The notes under the pieces: generated by a model
What the model saw: only the letters and a program-made list of their open reading frames with translations
What the model was told of the DNA's origin: nothing
Database searches by the model: none
Shown: positions 16,820-25,416 of the stretch, one piece after another
Numbering within the stretch: the first letter of the stretch is position 1
How the letters are laid out: the number at the start of each line of letters is the position of its first letter
Assembly: GCF_011045125.1 (NCBI RefSeq)
Contig: NZ_JAAKZF010000004.1
Span: 124,001-188,000 of the forward strand
DNA: 64,000 nucleotides
Direction: 5' to 3'
From: Allomesorhizobium camelthorni
GTDB taxonomy: Bacteria; Pseudomonadota; Alphaproteobacteria; Rhizobiales; Rhizobiaceae
Program-made: the position numbers and the translations under genes

Positions 16820-16950
16820 GCCTACTCCGCGACCAGCCAGCCGAGCCTGGCCGGCAAGAGCAATGGGGTCGCGCAGCGCCCGCTCTATGTCAAGCTGAAG
16901 CCGCCCGACCGCATACGGTCGGTTAGCGGCGGCACGCCTCGCGACCTTGG

Positions 16951-19086
16951 CTATTTCAACTCGGCGCCGCGCACGATGTCGCAAAACCTTGGGTTTTCGC
17001 GCAACGTATCGAAGCCCGGATCGGCTTTAAGCCAGGCCAGCAGCCGGAACCGGAACGCCGGCAGGGCCGAGAGCGAACGCTCCAGCCATTCGAGCGCCCG
17101 GTCGTGACGACCGAGAACGGCGTGCGTGCGGCTGACATTGTAGTGGACCAGGTGGTCGTCCGGCACGATGATGACGGCGCGTTCGGCCCATTCCTCTCCG
17201 CGTTCGGTCTCGCCCAACATCGCCAGGACATTGCTGCCGAAGGCCCAGGCGCCTGCATTGTCGGGATGGTCCTTGACCTCCTGCTCCACGCATCGAAGGC
17301 AGCGCGCCGCCGCGGAACGGAACGCCTCCATGCGGCCGAGAACCCTGCTCTCCTCCGCTAAAAGGCCGATCGAGCGGAAATCGTCGGGGCGCAGTTCGGC
17401 CGCCTTTTCAAAAAGCGCGACCGCTTCTTCATGATCTCCGCGCAGCCTGCAGCATCGCGCCTGGAAGAAATGCGCTTCGAAGAGCTTGGGGTCGAGCGCC
17501 ATGGCGCGGTCGAATTCGACAGCCGCTTCGCCGTACCGGCCGACGCCGTAGAGGGCCAGGCCTTTCGCCGCATGCGCATCGGCGAGATCGGGCGCAAGCT
17601 CCAGCGCCCGCGCGCTGTTGACGAACATGCTTTCGGGAGTGGCGGAGGCGTCGCTCATCGAAAGGTAGTAGTCGCAGATCGCCACACTCGAATAGGTGCG
17701 TGCGTAGTGCGGATCGATTTCCATCGCCCTGGCGAAGAGGTCGCGCGCGACGCGCAGGCTGCTCCTGTTGAGGCCACGCAGATAAAAGGAGCGCCCGAGA
17801 AGATAGAATTTGTAGGCCTCCGGGCTCGCGGTCGGCCGCGTCGTCATGAGTTCCAGGTCGCCGGGCTGAAGCCTGACGCGCAGCACGTCGGCGAGGCTGC
17901 GCGCGATCTCGTCCTGCACGGAGAAGATATCGGCCATGTCGCGGTCATAGCGCTCGGCCCACAAATGCGCTCCGCTTTCGGCGTCGACCAGGAGCGCGCT
18001 GATGCGCACACGATCGCCGGATTTTCGGACGGATCCATCGAGGAGGTAGCGGGCATTGAGGGCGCGGGCCGCTTCGCGGGCGGAGGGCAGGTCCACGGCG
18101 CCGTGCGCCCGAAGGCTTGCAAGAACCGCCAGTCCCGAAATCTGCGACAGGTCGGTGATCACGTCCTCGGTCAACCCGGCCGCGAAATAATCCTGCTCGG
18201 GATCATGGCCGATATTGGCGAAGGGCAGCACGGCGATCGACGGTTTTGTCGCGCGTTCTGGTGCGCGCTCGGCCGGGCCGGCCACGGGCACGACGGTCCC
18301 CCGAATGGAATCATAGAGCGCCAAGGTCGCAGGCTCCGGACGCACATCAAGCGTCTCGCGCAGCCTTTGCCGCAGCGTCTCGAACAGTTTCAGCGCCTGG
18401 TTCCTTTGCCCGCGTTCCGCATGAATGCGCATCAGGGATCGGCAGGCGCCCTCGTGAAGGGGTTCGAGGGACATCAGGCGCTGCGCCGTGACGGCGGCCT
18501 GCTCCCTGCGACCGTCGGCGAACTGCCGGTCGAGCAGCGCAGCCATCGCGTCGGTCGCCTGATGCCGTAATCTTTGCCGCTCGATCAGCATCCAGTCCTC
18601 GAAGGCGGCGCTGCGGACATCGAGCCCCTCGAGAAAGTCGCCTCGATAAAGCGCAATCGCCTGCTCGATGTCTTCGGGCAGGTTGCTGGCCAACAGGTCG
18701 CAGAAGGCAACGGCATCGACCGTTACCGATGCGGGATCGAGGCTGAGGCTTTGCCGGTCCGTTCCGAGCGCGGCGACGCCGTCCAAGGCTTTGCGCAGGT
18801 GCCAGACCGCCTGCTTCAGGCTGTCGCGCGACTGGCGCTCGGGCACGTCTCCCCAAAGCAGCGCGGCCAGCTTGGCGCGCGGCGCCGGAACGCCCGGCGA
18901 GGCAGCGAGATAGGCGAGCAAGGCGCGGTCTTTCGCGCCGGGAAGATCGAGCGGGCCATCGTCGTCGCCGATCGTCAGGCTTCCGAGCAGGCCGATCTGG
19001 AGCACGGACCTCGGGCAGAGCGGCAGCGCAACGGCGTCAGCGCGGAAAAACGGCGCGTCCTCTCGAATTAACGATTCTTTTCCCAT
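16951..19086 (-). CDS. SARP/BTAD-type transcriptional activator with C-terminal TPR repeats
   Basis: Large regulator of about 711 aa. An OmpR-type winged helix (residues about 28-105; GAKDRALLAYLAASPGVPAPR) is followed by a bacterial transcriptional activation domain (about 125-270). A middle domain (PSIAVLPFANIGHDPEQDYF, about 281-400) is typical of rhizobial CadC/adenylate-cyclase-like proteins, and TPR repeats run to the C terminus (GRYGEAAVEFDRAMALDPK). Neighbours do not reveal its target. The start is uncertain: ATG 19086 lies just before the conserved part, but in-frame ATGs occur at 19230 and 19281, whose translations look non-native. Confidence 0.75.
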   Translation of the reverse strand: MGKESLIREDAPFFRADAVALPLCPRSVLQIGLLGSLTIGDDDGPLDLPGAKDRALLAYLAASPGVPAPRAKLAALLWGDVPERQSRDSLKQAVWHLRKALDGVAALGTDRQSLSLDPASVTVDAVAFCDLLASNLPEDIEQAIALYRGDFLEGLDVRSAAFEDWMLIERQRLRHQATDAMAALLDRQFADGRREQAAVTAQRLMSLEPLHEGACRSLMRIHAERGQRNQALKLFETLRQRLRETLDVRPEPATLALYDSIRGTVVPVAGPAERAPERATKPSIAVLPFANIGHDPEQDYFAAGLTEDVITDLSQISGLAVLASLRAHGAVDLPSAREAARALNARYLLDGSVRKSGDRVRISALLVDAESGAHLWAERYDRDMADIFSVQDEIARSLADVLRVRLQPGDLELMTTRPTASPEAYKFYLLGRSFYLRGLNRSSLRVARDLFARAMEIDPHYARTYSSVAICDYYLSMSDASATPESMFVNSARALELAPDLADAHAAKGLALYGVGRYGEAAVEFDRAMALDPKLFEAHFFQARCCRLRGDHEEAVALFEKAAELRPDDFRSIGLLAEESRVLGRMEAFRSAAARCLRCVEQEVKDHPDNAGAWAFGSNVLAMLGETERGEEWAERAVIIVPDDHLVHYNVSRTHAVLGRHDRALEWLERSLSALPAFRFRLLAWLKADPGFDTLRENPRFCDIVRGAELK

Positions 19087-19437
19087 CGGCGCCACCGGAG
19101 GTTCACCCGCCCCGGGTACCCTTCGAGCAATTGGCTTGATCGAACTATGAAGCGATTCACATAGGGGGTCGCGATGCTGCGCTACTTCTTTCGAGGCTAC
19201 GCCGATGTCGTTTACTTGGCAACGACGCATCGTTCGCCGCCAAGTATTAGGCCAGAAAACACGAAGCTCCGGCCAGAACATGCAGCAACAGAGAAGATAA
19301 CCCGCGCGCAGCGGATGATAGAAAGCAGCCGAAAACTTCTATCGAAGTGCCGGCGCCTGGCGCCATGAGTTGGCGGAAGACAATCCGGCATCAGCGTCCA
19401 CCAGGGATCGCGCGCTCCCCCTCGGATGGGCCGCCAT
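19087..19437. other. intergenic region with no convincing gene
   Basis: About 350 bp between the start of the BTAD/TPR regulator and the stop of the Lrp regulator. It should hold the promoter of the regulator. A 64-codon open frame on the plus strand (19174-19368) has no ribosome-binding site and no recognisable composition. No clear palindrome or terminator was found. Confidence 0.5.
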
Positions 19438-19908
19438 TCATCGCAACCGGGTGAGATCGGCGGCCCTGTTCTCGACGATGGCTTCCATGGAAAAGAAGCC
19501 GGTCACCGTGGCGAGATCGAAATTGGTGATGAGCCGCTGATAAAAGGCGTCGTAGCCGGCCATGCCCCTGGTCACCACCTTGACGAGATAGTCCCAGTCG
19601 CCGCCGATCCGGTAGAAGTCTATGACTTCGGGCAGGCGTTCGACATGCTTGCGGAAACTGTCGGCCCACTCCTTCGAGTGATGGCGGGTGCGGATCATCA
19701 CGAAAACGGTAAGATCGAGGCCAAGCGCCGCCAGATCGATATTGGTCCGCGAGCCGAGGACGAGGCCGCTGGCTTTCAGCCGCTGCAGCCTGCGCCAGCA
19801 GGCGTTTTGGGACAGGCCGACCCGATCCGCCAGATCCCGCTGCGAGAGGGTTGCGTCGTTTTGCAGGCAGGTCAGGATCTTCAGATCAAAGCTATCGATA
19901 TTTTCCAT
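19438..19908 (-). CDS. Lrp/AsnC-family transcriptional regulator
   Basis: Feast/famine regulator of about 156 aa: N-terminal winged helix (FDLKILTCLQNDATLSQRDL, then ADRVGLSQNACWRRLQRLKAS) and a C-terminal RAM domain (GDWDYLVKVVTRGMAGYDAFY). It is divergent from a cysteine-desulfurase-like gene and a persulfide-dioxygenase-like gene, so it probably regulates them; cysteine-responsive members exist in this family. ATG 19908 gives MENIDSFD, a normal family start. Confidence 0.82.
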   Translation of the reverse strand: MENIDSFDLKILTCLQNDATLSQRDLADRVGLSQNACWRRLQRLKASGLVLGSRTNIDLAALGLDLTVFVMIRTRHHSKEWADSFRKHVERLPEVIDFYRIGGDWDYLVKVVTRGMAGYDAFYQRLITNFDLATVTGFFSMEAIVENRAADLTRLR

Positions 19909-20015
19909 TTTCTCGATCACCTGACACAAGCCTGTCGTCAAATCGCAGAATTTCGGTAAAGTTTCAACCCGTCTGTTGCGGTATTCTCACCGGCATAGCT
20001 CGCTGGAGGCTTGCC

Positions 20016-21488
20016 ATGCATACGACACGACGCGAAACCGCCGCCGATCCGGGCCTGCTCCGGCAGTTCAGCGCCGGGCTTTCTTCGAGCGACGTGATCG
20101 AACGTCTGCGGGCCGGCCTGATCGGCAACGATGCCGAGATCGACGGGCCGTTCGGGCGCAAGCCGCTTGTCTACGCCGACTACGTGGCCTCCGGCCGGGC
20201 GCTGATGCAGGTCGAGGAGTTCGTGCTGGCAAAGGTCCTGCCCTTCTACGCCAACAGCCATACCGAGGCGTCGTACTGCGGCGGCTTCATGACCAGGCTG
20301 CGGCGCGAGGCCCGCGCCGCGATCGGCCAGTGCTGCGGCGCAACGGACGAGCACGCGGTGATCTTCGCGGGATCGGGAGCGACGGCCGGCCTCAACCGGC
20401 TGGTCTCGCTGCTTGGCGTCACGGAGGCCGTGGCTTCCGGCAGGCGGGCCCGCATCATCATCGGCCCCTACGAGCACCATTCCAACATATTGCCCTGGCG
20501 CGAGAGCGGCGCGGAAGTGATCGAGATCGCCGAAGATCCGTCCGGCGGCCCTGATCTCGATGCGCTCGACGCGGCGTTGCAGGGCGCCGGCGGCATCGGA
20601 TGCGTGATCTGCGCCTTCTCCGCCGCATCCAACGTGACCGGGATCGTCACCGACGTCGCCGCGGTCACGCGCATGGTCAAGGCGGCGGGCGCCAGGATGG
20701 TCTGGGACTATGCCGGCGCCGGGCCATATCTGCCCATCGCCATGTCTCCGGCGGCGGACGCCGAGATCGACGCCATCGTGGTGTCGCCGCACAAATTCAT
20801 CGGCGGTCCGGGGGCGTCGGGTGTGCTGATCGTGCGGCGCGACGCGGTGACGGCGACGAAGCCGTCCTGGCCCGGCGGCGGCACGGTGCGGTTCGTATCG
20901 CCCACCGGTCATGACTACAGCGACAGCCTCGAGGCGCGGGAGGAAGCCGGCACGCCCAATGTCGTGGGCGATATCCGCGCGGCACTGGCTTTCCTGGTCA
21001 AGGACGCCATCGGCGCGGACGCCATGCAAAGCCGCAACGCCGAACTCACCCGGCGCGCAGCGGCGGCATGGAGACAAGTGGAGCAGATCGAACTGCTCGG
21101 CTGCCAGGCAGCACTGAGGCTGCCGATCTTTTCCTTCAGGGTGCGGGACGGCAATGGCGGCTACGTTCATCAGCAACTGGTGACGCGCATGCTGAGCGAC
21201 CGCTTCGGCATCCAGGCGCGGGGCGGCTGCGCATGCGCCGGCCCCTATGTGCACCGCCTGCTTTCGATAGATGAGGCCGAATCCGACCGGATGCGGCAGG
21301 CGATCATGGCCGGCGAGGAGATGAAGAAGCCGGGCTTCACCCGGCTCAATTTCAGCGTTCTCCTGGCAGACGACAAGGTGAGGTTCATCCTGGACTCCGT
21401 CGCCGAACTCGCCCGTGATGCGGGAGCGTTCACGGCGCGCTATGATGTCGACGCCGGCCGGGCGATCTTCTTTCCGCATGCGGCCTGA
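20016..21488 (+). CDS. class V aminotransferase, cysteine-desulfurase-like
   Basis: PLP enzyme of the NifS/SufS superfamily, 490 aa, somewhat longer than typical desulfurases. The Schiff-base lysine is K260 (SPHKFIGGPGAS), the ring-contact aspartate D231 (MVWDYAGAGPY), and a cysteine-rich loop GGCACAGPY occupies the place of the catalytic cysteine loop. Such enzymes remove sulfur or selenium from cysteine-like substrates or act as related lyases. The next gene resembles persulfide dioxygenases, suggesting a sulfur-handling pair. ATG 20016 is preceded by CTGGAGGC. Substrate and product are not established by sequence. Confidence 0.75.
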   Translation: MHTTRRETAADPGLLRQFSAGLSSSDVIERLRAGLIGNDAEIDGPFGRKPLVYADYVASGRALMQVEEFVLAKVLPFYANSHTEASYCGGFMTRLRREARAAIGQCCGATDEHAVIFAGSGATAGLNRLVSLLGVTEAVASGRRARIIIGPYEHHSNILPWRESGAEVIEIAEDPSGGPDLDALDAALQGAGGIGCVICAFSAASNVTGIVTDVAAVTRMVKAAGARMVWDYAGAGPYLPIAMSPAADAEIDAIVVSPHKFIGGPGASGVLIVRRDAVTATKPSWPGGGTVRFVSPTGHDYSDSLEAREEAGTPNVVGDIRAALAFLVKDAIGADAMQSRNAELTRRAAAAWRQVEQIELLGCQAALRLPIFSFRVRDGNGGYVHQQLVTRMLSDRFGIQARGGCACAGPYVHRLLSIDEAESDRMRQAIMAGEEMKKPGFTRLNFSVLLADDKVRFILDSVAELARDAGAFTARYDVDAGRAIFFPHAA

Positions 21489-21508
21489 CGGGGCAGAGGG
21501 GGTACTAC

Positions 21509-22384
21509 ATGCACAGACCAGATGTCGCCGGGTTCTACGATCCCCGCACCTACTCGATCCAGTACGTGGTCAGCGATCCGCGCACGCGCAAATGCGCTGT
21601 CATCGATCCCGTCCTCGACTTCGACGAGAAGTCAGGTTCGACGGCGACGCACAATGCGGACCGGCTGCTCGACTTCGTGCGGTCTCAGGACCTCGACCTG
21701 CAGTGGATCCTCGACACGCATCCGCATGCGGATCATTTCTCGGCGGCAAGCTATCTGAAGTCCAGGACCGGCGCCCCGACCGCCATCGGCGCGCATATCG
21801 TCGAGGTCCAGAGGCTCTGGGCGGGGATATACAACTGGCCGGAACTGCGCACCGACGGCTCGCAATGGGATCGGCTGTTCGCGAACGGCGAAACCTTCCG
21901 GATCGGCGACATCGACACGCGGGTCCTGCATTCGCCGGGCCATACGCTGGCCTCGATTACCTATGTCGCGGGCGACGCGGCCTTCATCCACGACACAATG
22001 TTCATGCCGGATAGCGGGACCGCGCGCGCCGATTTTCCCGGCGGCAGCGCAAGGGCGCTGTGGGCGAGCATACAGGACATCCTGGCGCTCGACGGCGAGA
22101 CGCGGGTGTTCGTCGGCCATGACTACCCCGACGGGCGCGAGCCGCGCTGGGAAAGCACCGTCGCCGAAGAGAAGGCGCGGAACATCCACCTGACCCGCTA
22201 CCCCTGCGAGGATGAATTCGTGGCGTTCCGCAACGAGCGCGACAGCACGCTGGCCATGCCGAGGCTGATCCTGCATGCCCTGCAGGTCAACATCAATGGC
22301 GGTCGCCTCCCCGAGCCCGAGGCGAACGGCAAGCGGTACCTGAAGTTTCCGATCGACGCGCTCTCCGGCGCCGCCTGGGGCTGA
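21509..22384 (+). CDS. metallo-beta-lactamase-fold hydrolase, persulfide dioxygenase-like
   Basis: MBL-fold protein of 291 aa in the ETHE1/Blh glyoxalase-II-like group that oxidises glutathione persulfide to sulfite. The metal-binding motif HPHADH is at residues 71-76, with further ligands in HSPGHTLAS and VFVGHDYPD. The DxHxDH pattern and FVGHDY segment match persulfide dioxygenases better than RNase Z-like members. It lies 20 bp after the desulfurase-like gene and is probably co-transcribed, so sulfane sulfur released by the first enzyme could be detoxified by the second. Confidence 0.78.
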   Translation: MHRPDVAGFYDPRTYSIQYVVSDPRTRKCAVIDPVLDFDEKSGSTATHNADRLLDFVRSQDLDLQWILDTHPHADHFSAASYLKSRTGAPTAIGAHIVEVQRLWAGIYNWPELRTDGSQWDRLFANGETFRIGDIDTRVLHSPGHTLASITYVAGDAAFIHDTMFMPDSGTARADFPGGSARALWASIQDILALDGETRVFVGHDYPDGREPRWESTVAEEKARNIHLTRYPCEDEFVAFRNERDSTLAMPRLILHALQVNINGGRLPEPEANGKRYLKFPIDALSGAAWG

Positions 22385-22536
22385 CGCGAGCGCGCAACAG
22401 GCTGCGCGGCCCCGAATACTGAATCCGCTATCACGAAAAGGGCATGTTCGACCGAGAGGTTCTTGTGCCGGCTCGCGCGATCTGATTCTCTTGGGTTACT
22501 CCGATTCGGGCCGGGGCGCGCACAGGACCGGATGGC

Positions 22537-23577
22537 ATGACGAACACCAACAAACCCGAATTCACCGAAATGAAGCCGAAGCTGACGGTCGTCGGGGTCG
22601 GCGGCGGGGGCGGCAACGCGGTCAACAACATGATCGCGGAAGGCCTGGAAGGCACGGAGTTCGTGGTCGCGAACACCGACGCCCAGGCGCTCACGATGTC
22701 GAAGGCGTCGAGGCTGATCCAGTTGGGCTCGCTCGTGACCGAAGGGCTGGGCGCCGGATCGCTGCCGGAGATCGGCCAGGCGGCCGCCGAAGAATCGATC
22801 GACGAGATCATGGACCAGCTTTCCGGCACCCATATGTGCTTCGTGACGGCCGGCATGGGCGGCGGCACCGGTACGGGCGCGGCGCCGGTGATCGCGAAGG
22901 CGGCGCGGGCGGCCGGCATCCTCACCGTGGCCGTCGTCACCAAGCCCTTCGTGTTCGAAGGCAAGCGCCGCATGCAGATGGCAGAACAGGGCATCGAGCT
23001 TCTGCGCGAATACGCCGATACGGTCATCGTCATCCCGAACCAGAACCTGTTCAGGGTCGCGACCGCCAGCACGACCTTCGAGAACGCCTTCGCCATTGCC
23101 GACAGGGTTCTCTTTTCCGGCGTCAGTTGCATAACCAACCTCATCGTCAAGGAAGGCCTCATCAATCTCGACTTCGCCGATGTGCGGACCGTGATGAAGG
23201 ACATGGGGCGGGCGATGATGGGCACCGGCGTCGGCACCGGCGAGCACCGGGCGAAGAAAGCGGCCGAAGCCTCGATCGCAAATCCGTTGCTGGACGAAAA
23301 GTCGATGAAGGGCGCACGAGGCGTCCTGGTGTCGATGTCCGGCGGCTCTGATATGACGCTGTTTGAAGTCGACGAGGCCGCCACACGCATCCGCGAGGAG
23401 GTCGGCGACAATGCCGACATCATCATCGGCGCCATTTTCGACGACCAGCTCGAAGGGCAGTTCAAGGTGTCGGTGGTCGCCACCGGGCTGGAAGGAAGCG
23501 AAGCGGAGGCTGGAGCCGAGATGATCTTAAGATCCGGAAACGGTTCGGCCGAGGTTCCGGGCTATACGCTCCAGTAG
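22537..23577 (+). CDS. ftsZ2: accessory cell-division GTPase FtsZ2 (C-terminally short)
   Basis: Tubulin-like FtsZ of 346 aa. The GTP-binding loop GGGTGTG is at residues 108-114 and the catalytic T7 loop NLDFAD at 211-216, so GTP hydrolysis and polymerisation look possible. It ends shortly after the globular domain ([11 protein letters not shown]), lacking the long linker and the C-terminal peptide (DIPAFLR-like) that binds FtsA, ZipA and other partners. Rhizobia carry such a second, shorter FtsZ beside the essential one. The ddl gene follows 194 bp downstream. It may modulate or inhibit division under special conditions. Confidence 0.9.
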   Translation: MTNTNKPEFTEMKPKLTVVGVGGGGGNAVNNMIAEGLEGTEFVVANTDAQALTMSKASRLIQLGSLVTEGLGAGSLPEIGQAAAEESIDEIMDQLSGTHMCFVTAGMGGGTGTGAAPVIAKAARAAGILTVAVVTKPFVFEGKRRMQMAEQGIELLREYADTVIVIPNQNLFRVATASTTFENAFAIADRVLFSGVSCITNLIVKEGLINLDFADVRTVMKDMGRAMMGTGVGTGEHRAKKAAEASIANPLLDEKSMKGARGVLVSMSGGSDMTLFEVDEAATRIREEVGDNADIIIGAIFDDQLEGQFKVSVVATGLEGSEAEAGAEMILRSGNGSAEVPGYTLQ

Positions 23578-23580
23578 GCC

Positions 23581-23704
23581 GGGTTTGCGGCCAAAGCCCT
23601 CAGAGTCTGTTTGGAAACTCTACTCTGGCGGTCATCTGCCGGCGTTTTCTGCGCTTCCGGTGCTCACCGACCCGAATGGTCGGATTTGCGGCCGGAGCCC
23701 TCAG
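23581..23704. repeat. short direct duplication between ftsZ2 and ddl
   Basis: A 23-bp stretch (23581-23603, containing TTTGCGGCC and AGCCCTCAG) recurs at 23682-23704 with 20 of 23 matches. The centre holds GGCGTTTTCTGCGCTTCCGG. It fills most of the leader of ddl; its function is unknown. Confidence 0.5.
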
Positions 23705-23771
23705 CGGGTACAGCCTGTGGGTTCGCTGCCGGCTTCCAGGCCATTTAAACCGGATCATTTTGGAGCCTTTC

Positions 23772-24845
23772 ATGGCCATTTGCTCGAACAGACTGCGCAT
23801 CGCCGTGCTCTTTGGCGGACGCTCCGCCGAGCACGACGTTTCGGTGCTTTCGGCAACCAATGTGATGCGTGCGCTGGAGCCCGCGAAATACGACGCCGTT
23901 CCCGTCTTCATCACCCGCGAAGGACAATGGCTGCTGAGCAGCTTCGAGGACGGCGTGCTGGCGAAACCTTCGAGCGGCACGGAAGTCTGCCTCGTGCCGG
24001 GCGGACAGGGACGGATGATTGCGCTCCCGGCCGATGGCGCGCCCTACGAGCTGCCGAAGATCGAAATGCTCTTTCCGGTGCTGCACGGCCTGCATGGCGA
24101 GGACGGCGCGGTGCAGGGGCTCGCGGAAGTGGCGCGCGTACCGCTGGTGGGCTGCGGCATCCTCGGTTCCGCGGCTGCGCTCGACAAGGATATTGCCAAA
24201 CGCCTGCTGAACGAGGCGGGGCTGCCTGTCGCGCGGTCCGTCACGATCCACCACGGCGCCGCACCGGCCTTTGCAGGGCTGCAGGGCGCGCTGGGGCTTC
24301 CGCTTTTCATCAAGCCCGCCCGGCAGGGCTCCTCTGTCGGCGTGAGCAAGGTTTCGACCGAAGCGGAATATGAGACAGCGCTTGCCGCAGGTTTCAGGCA
24401 CGACCGCAAGCTTTTGGCCGAAGAATTCATCCGGGGCCGCGAGATCGAATGCAGCGTGCTGGAGGATACGGAAGGCGGCCTCTTCGTCTCGCGGCCGGGC
24501 GAGATCGTGCCGGCTGAGAGCCATGGCTTCTACAGCTACGACGCCAAATATATCGACGAGAACGGCGCGGCCCTGCAAGTGCCGGCAGAGCTACCGGAAG
24601 AGATCGAAGCCAGTATCCGCGCGACGGCGGCAAAGGCCTTCCGGGCGGTCGGCTGCGATGGCATGGCGCGCGTCGATTTCTTCGTGACGCCGGACCGCAT
24701 CCTCATCAACGAGCTCAACACTATTCCCGGCTTCACCGATATCAGCATGTATTCCAAGGCAATGGCGGCAAGCGGCGTCAGCTATTCCGAGATCATCGAT
24801 CGGCTGGTGGCGCACGGGCTGGCGCGCGCCAGCCGATCAGCTTGA
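23772..24845 (+). CDS. ddl: D-alanine--D-alanine ligase
   Basis: ATP-grasp ligase of 357 aa that joins two D-alanines for peptidoglycan precursor synthesis in the cytoplasm. Family motifs are intact: VLFGGRSAEHDVSVLSA at the N terminus, PVLHGLHGEDGAVQGL, KPARQGSSVGVSKV, and the Mg-binding INELNTIPGFT near the C terminus. It resembles the DdlA/VanA-like long form. It lies outside any mur/ftsQAZ cluster and follows ftsZ2, so it may be an accessory copy. The start at 23772 leads straight into the ligase domain. Confidence 0.9.
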   Translation: MAICSNRLRIAVLFGGRSAEHDVSVLSATNVMRALEPAKYDAVPVFITREGQWLLSSFEDGVLAKPSSGTEVCLVPGGQGRMIALPADGAPYELPKIEMLFPVLHGLHGEDGAVQGLAEVARVPLVGCGILGSAAALDKDIAKRLLNEAGLPVARSVTIHHGAAPAFAGLQGALGLPLFIKPARQGSSVGVSKVSTEAEYETALAAGFRHDRKLLAEEFIRGREIECSVLEDTEGGLFVSRPGEIVPAESHGFYSYDAKYIDENGAALQVPAELPEEIEASIRATAAKAFRAVGCDGMARVDFFVTPDRILINELNTIPGFTDISMYSKAMAASGVSYSEIIDRLVAHGLARASRSA

Positions 24846-25018
24846 TGGGCCAGGGCTGACTGCCAGTCTCGCCTCACAGGCGGAACGGGGATCGGACCAG
24901 GCGGAGGCGTCGGCTGCGGCATCGGATCCGGCGCCGGATCGGGGCCTGGAAAGGGCTGCGGCGGAATCGGTTCCGGCGGAATCGGCTGCGGATGTTGCTG
25001 ATTGGTTGCAGTAAACAT
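24782..25018 (-). CDS. small proline-rich hypothetical protein
   Basis: Possible 78-aa protein starting MFTATNQQHPQPIPPEP, with a proline-rich N-terminal half of PIPPEPIPPQPFPGPDP-type repeats. An AAGGGGA ribosome-binding site lies about six bases before the ATG. The C-terminal part overlaps the end of ddl on the opposite strand by 64 bp and there may simply be carried by ddl codon constraint. No function is recognised; the composition could suit an unstructured or wall-spanning peptide. Proline-rich frames also arise by chance in GC-rich DNA. Confidence 0.4.
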   Translation of the reverse strand: MFTATNQQHPQPIPPEPIPPQPFPGPDPAPDPMPQPTPPPGPIPVPPVRRDWQSALAHQADRLARASPCATSRSMISE

Positions 25019-25416
25019 TTTGTGTCCCCTTGAGCGCTTGCTCTAAGGTCCGTTTCAGGATCGTGTATCGTACCTCAACCATTCGGGCCGCTGCTTGTTC
25101 CAAGACATGAGGCAGCGTCCTGCTCATGTTCGACCGAGGCACGGCGCCAGCGCTTCAATGGCTAATAAATATCGCTGTCGGAAAATCGAGCCGCGTCCGA
25201 GAAAGCGCCATGTTTGTCAGGCATTCATAAAGATGGGCTGCAAGAGAGAGGTGCGACGCTTTAACCGGGCTTCAACCGGCGACTCATGATAACATCGGAT
25301 CAGAGAGTCAGGCTCGCGAAACAGACTCTCCGGGATGTGAAGGAACCACAGGCCCATTCCGGAAGTTGAGTTACGCTGGCCGCAGGCAACCAGACCGGCC
25401 AATGCGCGAGGGTGTC
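25019..25416. other. leader and promoter region of the prkA operon
   Basis: About 400 bp between the divergent small proline-rich ORF and prkA. It holds a candidate EcfG-type promoter at 25342-25367 and the duplicated segments AACCGGGCTT/AACCGGCGAC near 25263. A 64-codon plus-strand frame (25095-25289) was not accepted as a gene. Confidence 0.5.
25342..25367 (+). promoter_or_regulatory. candidate EcfG (general stress sigma factor) promoter of prkA
   Basis: GGAAC at 25342-25346, 17 bases, then AGTT at 25364-25367; the alphaproteobacterial EcfG consensus is GGAAC-N16/17-CGTT. It lies 50 bp upstream of the prkA start codon. Stress-sigma control would fit the PrkA-YeaH-SpoVR operon. One of four -10 bases differs, so this is tentative. 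Confidence 0.45.

Noticed and set aside
19174-19368. 64-codon plus-strand ORF
   Set aside because: No ribosome-binding site, no recognisable features, and it lies in the promoter region of the BTAD/TPR regulator.
23676-23771. In-frame N-terminal extension of Ddl
   Set aside because: It runs through the duplicated intergenic segment and does not resemble any Ddl N terminus.
25095-25289. 64-codon ORF upstream of prkA
   Set aside because: No ribosome-binding site and no protein-like pattern; the stretch is better explained as promoter and leader DNA.
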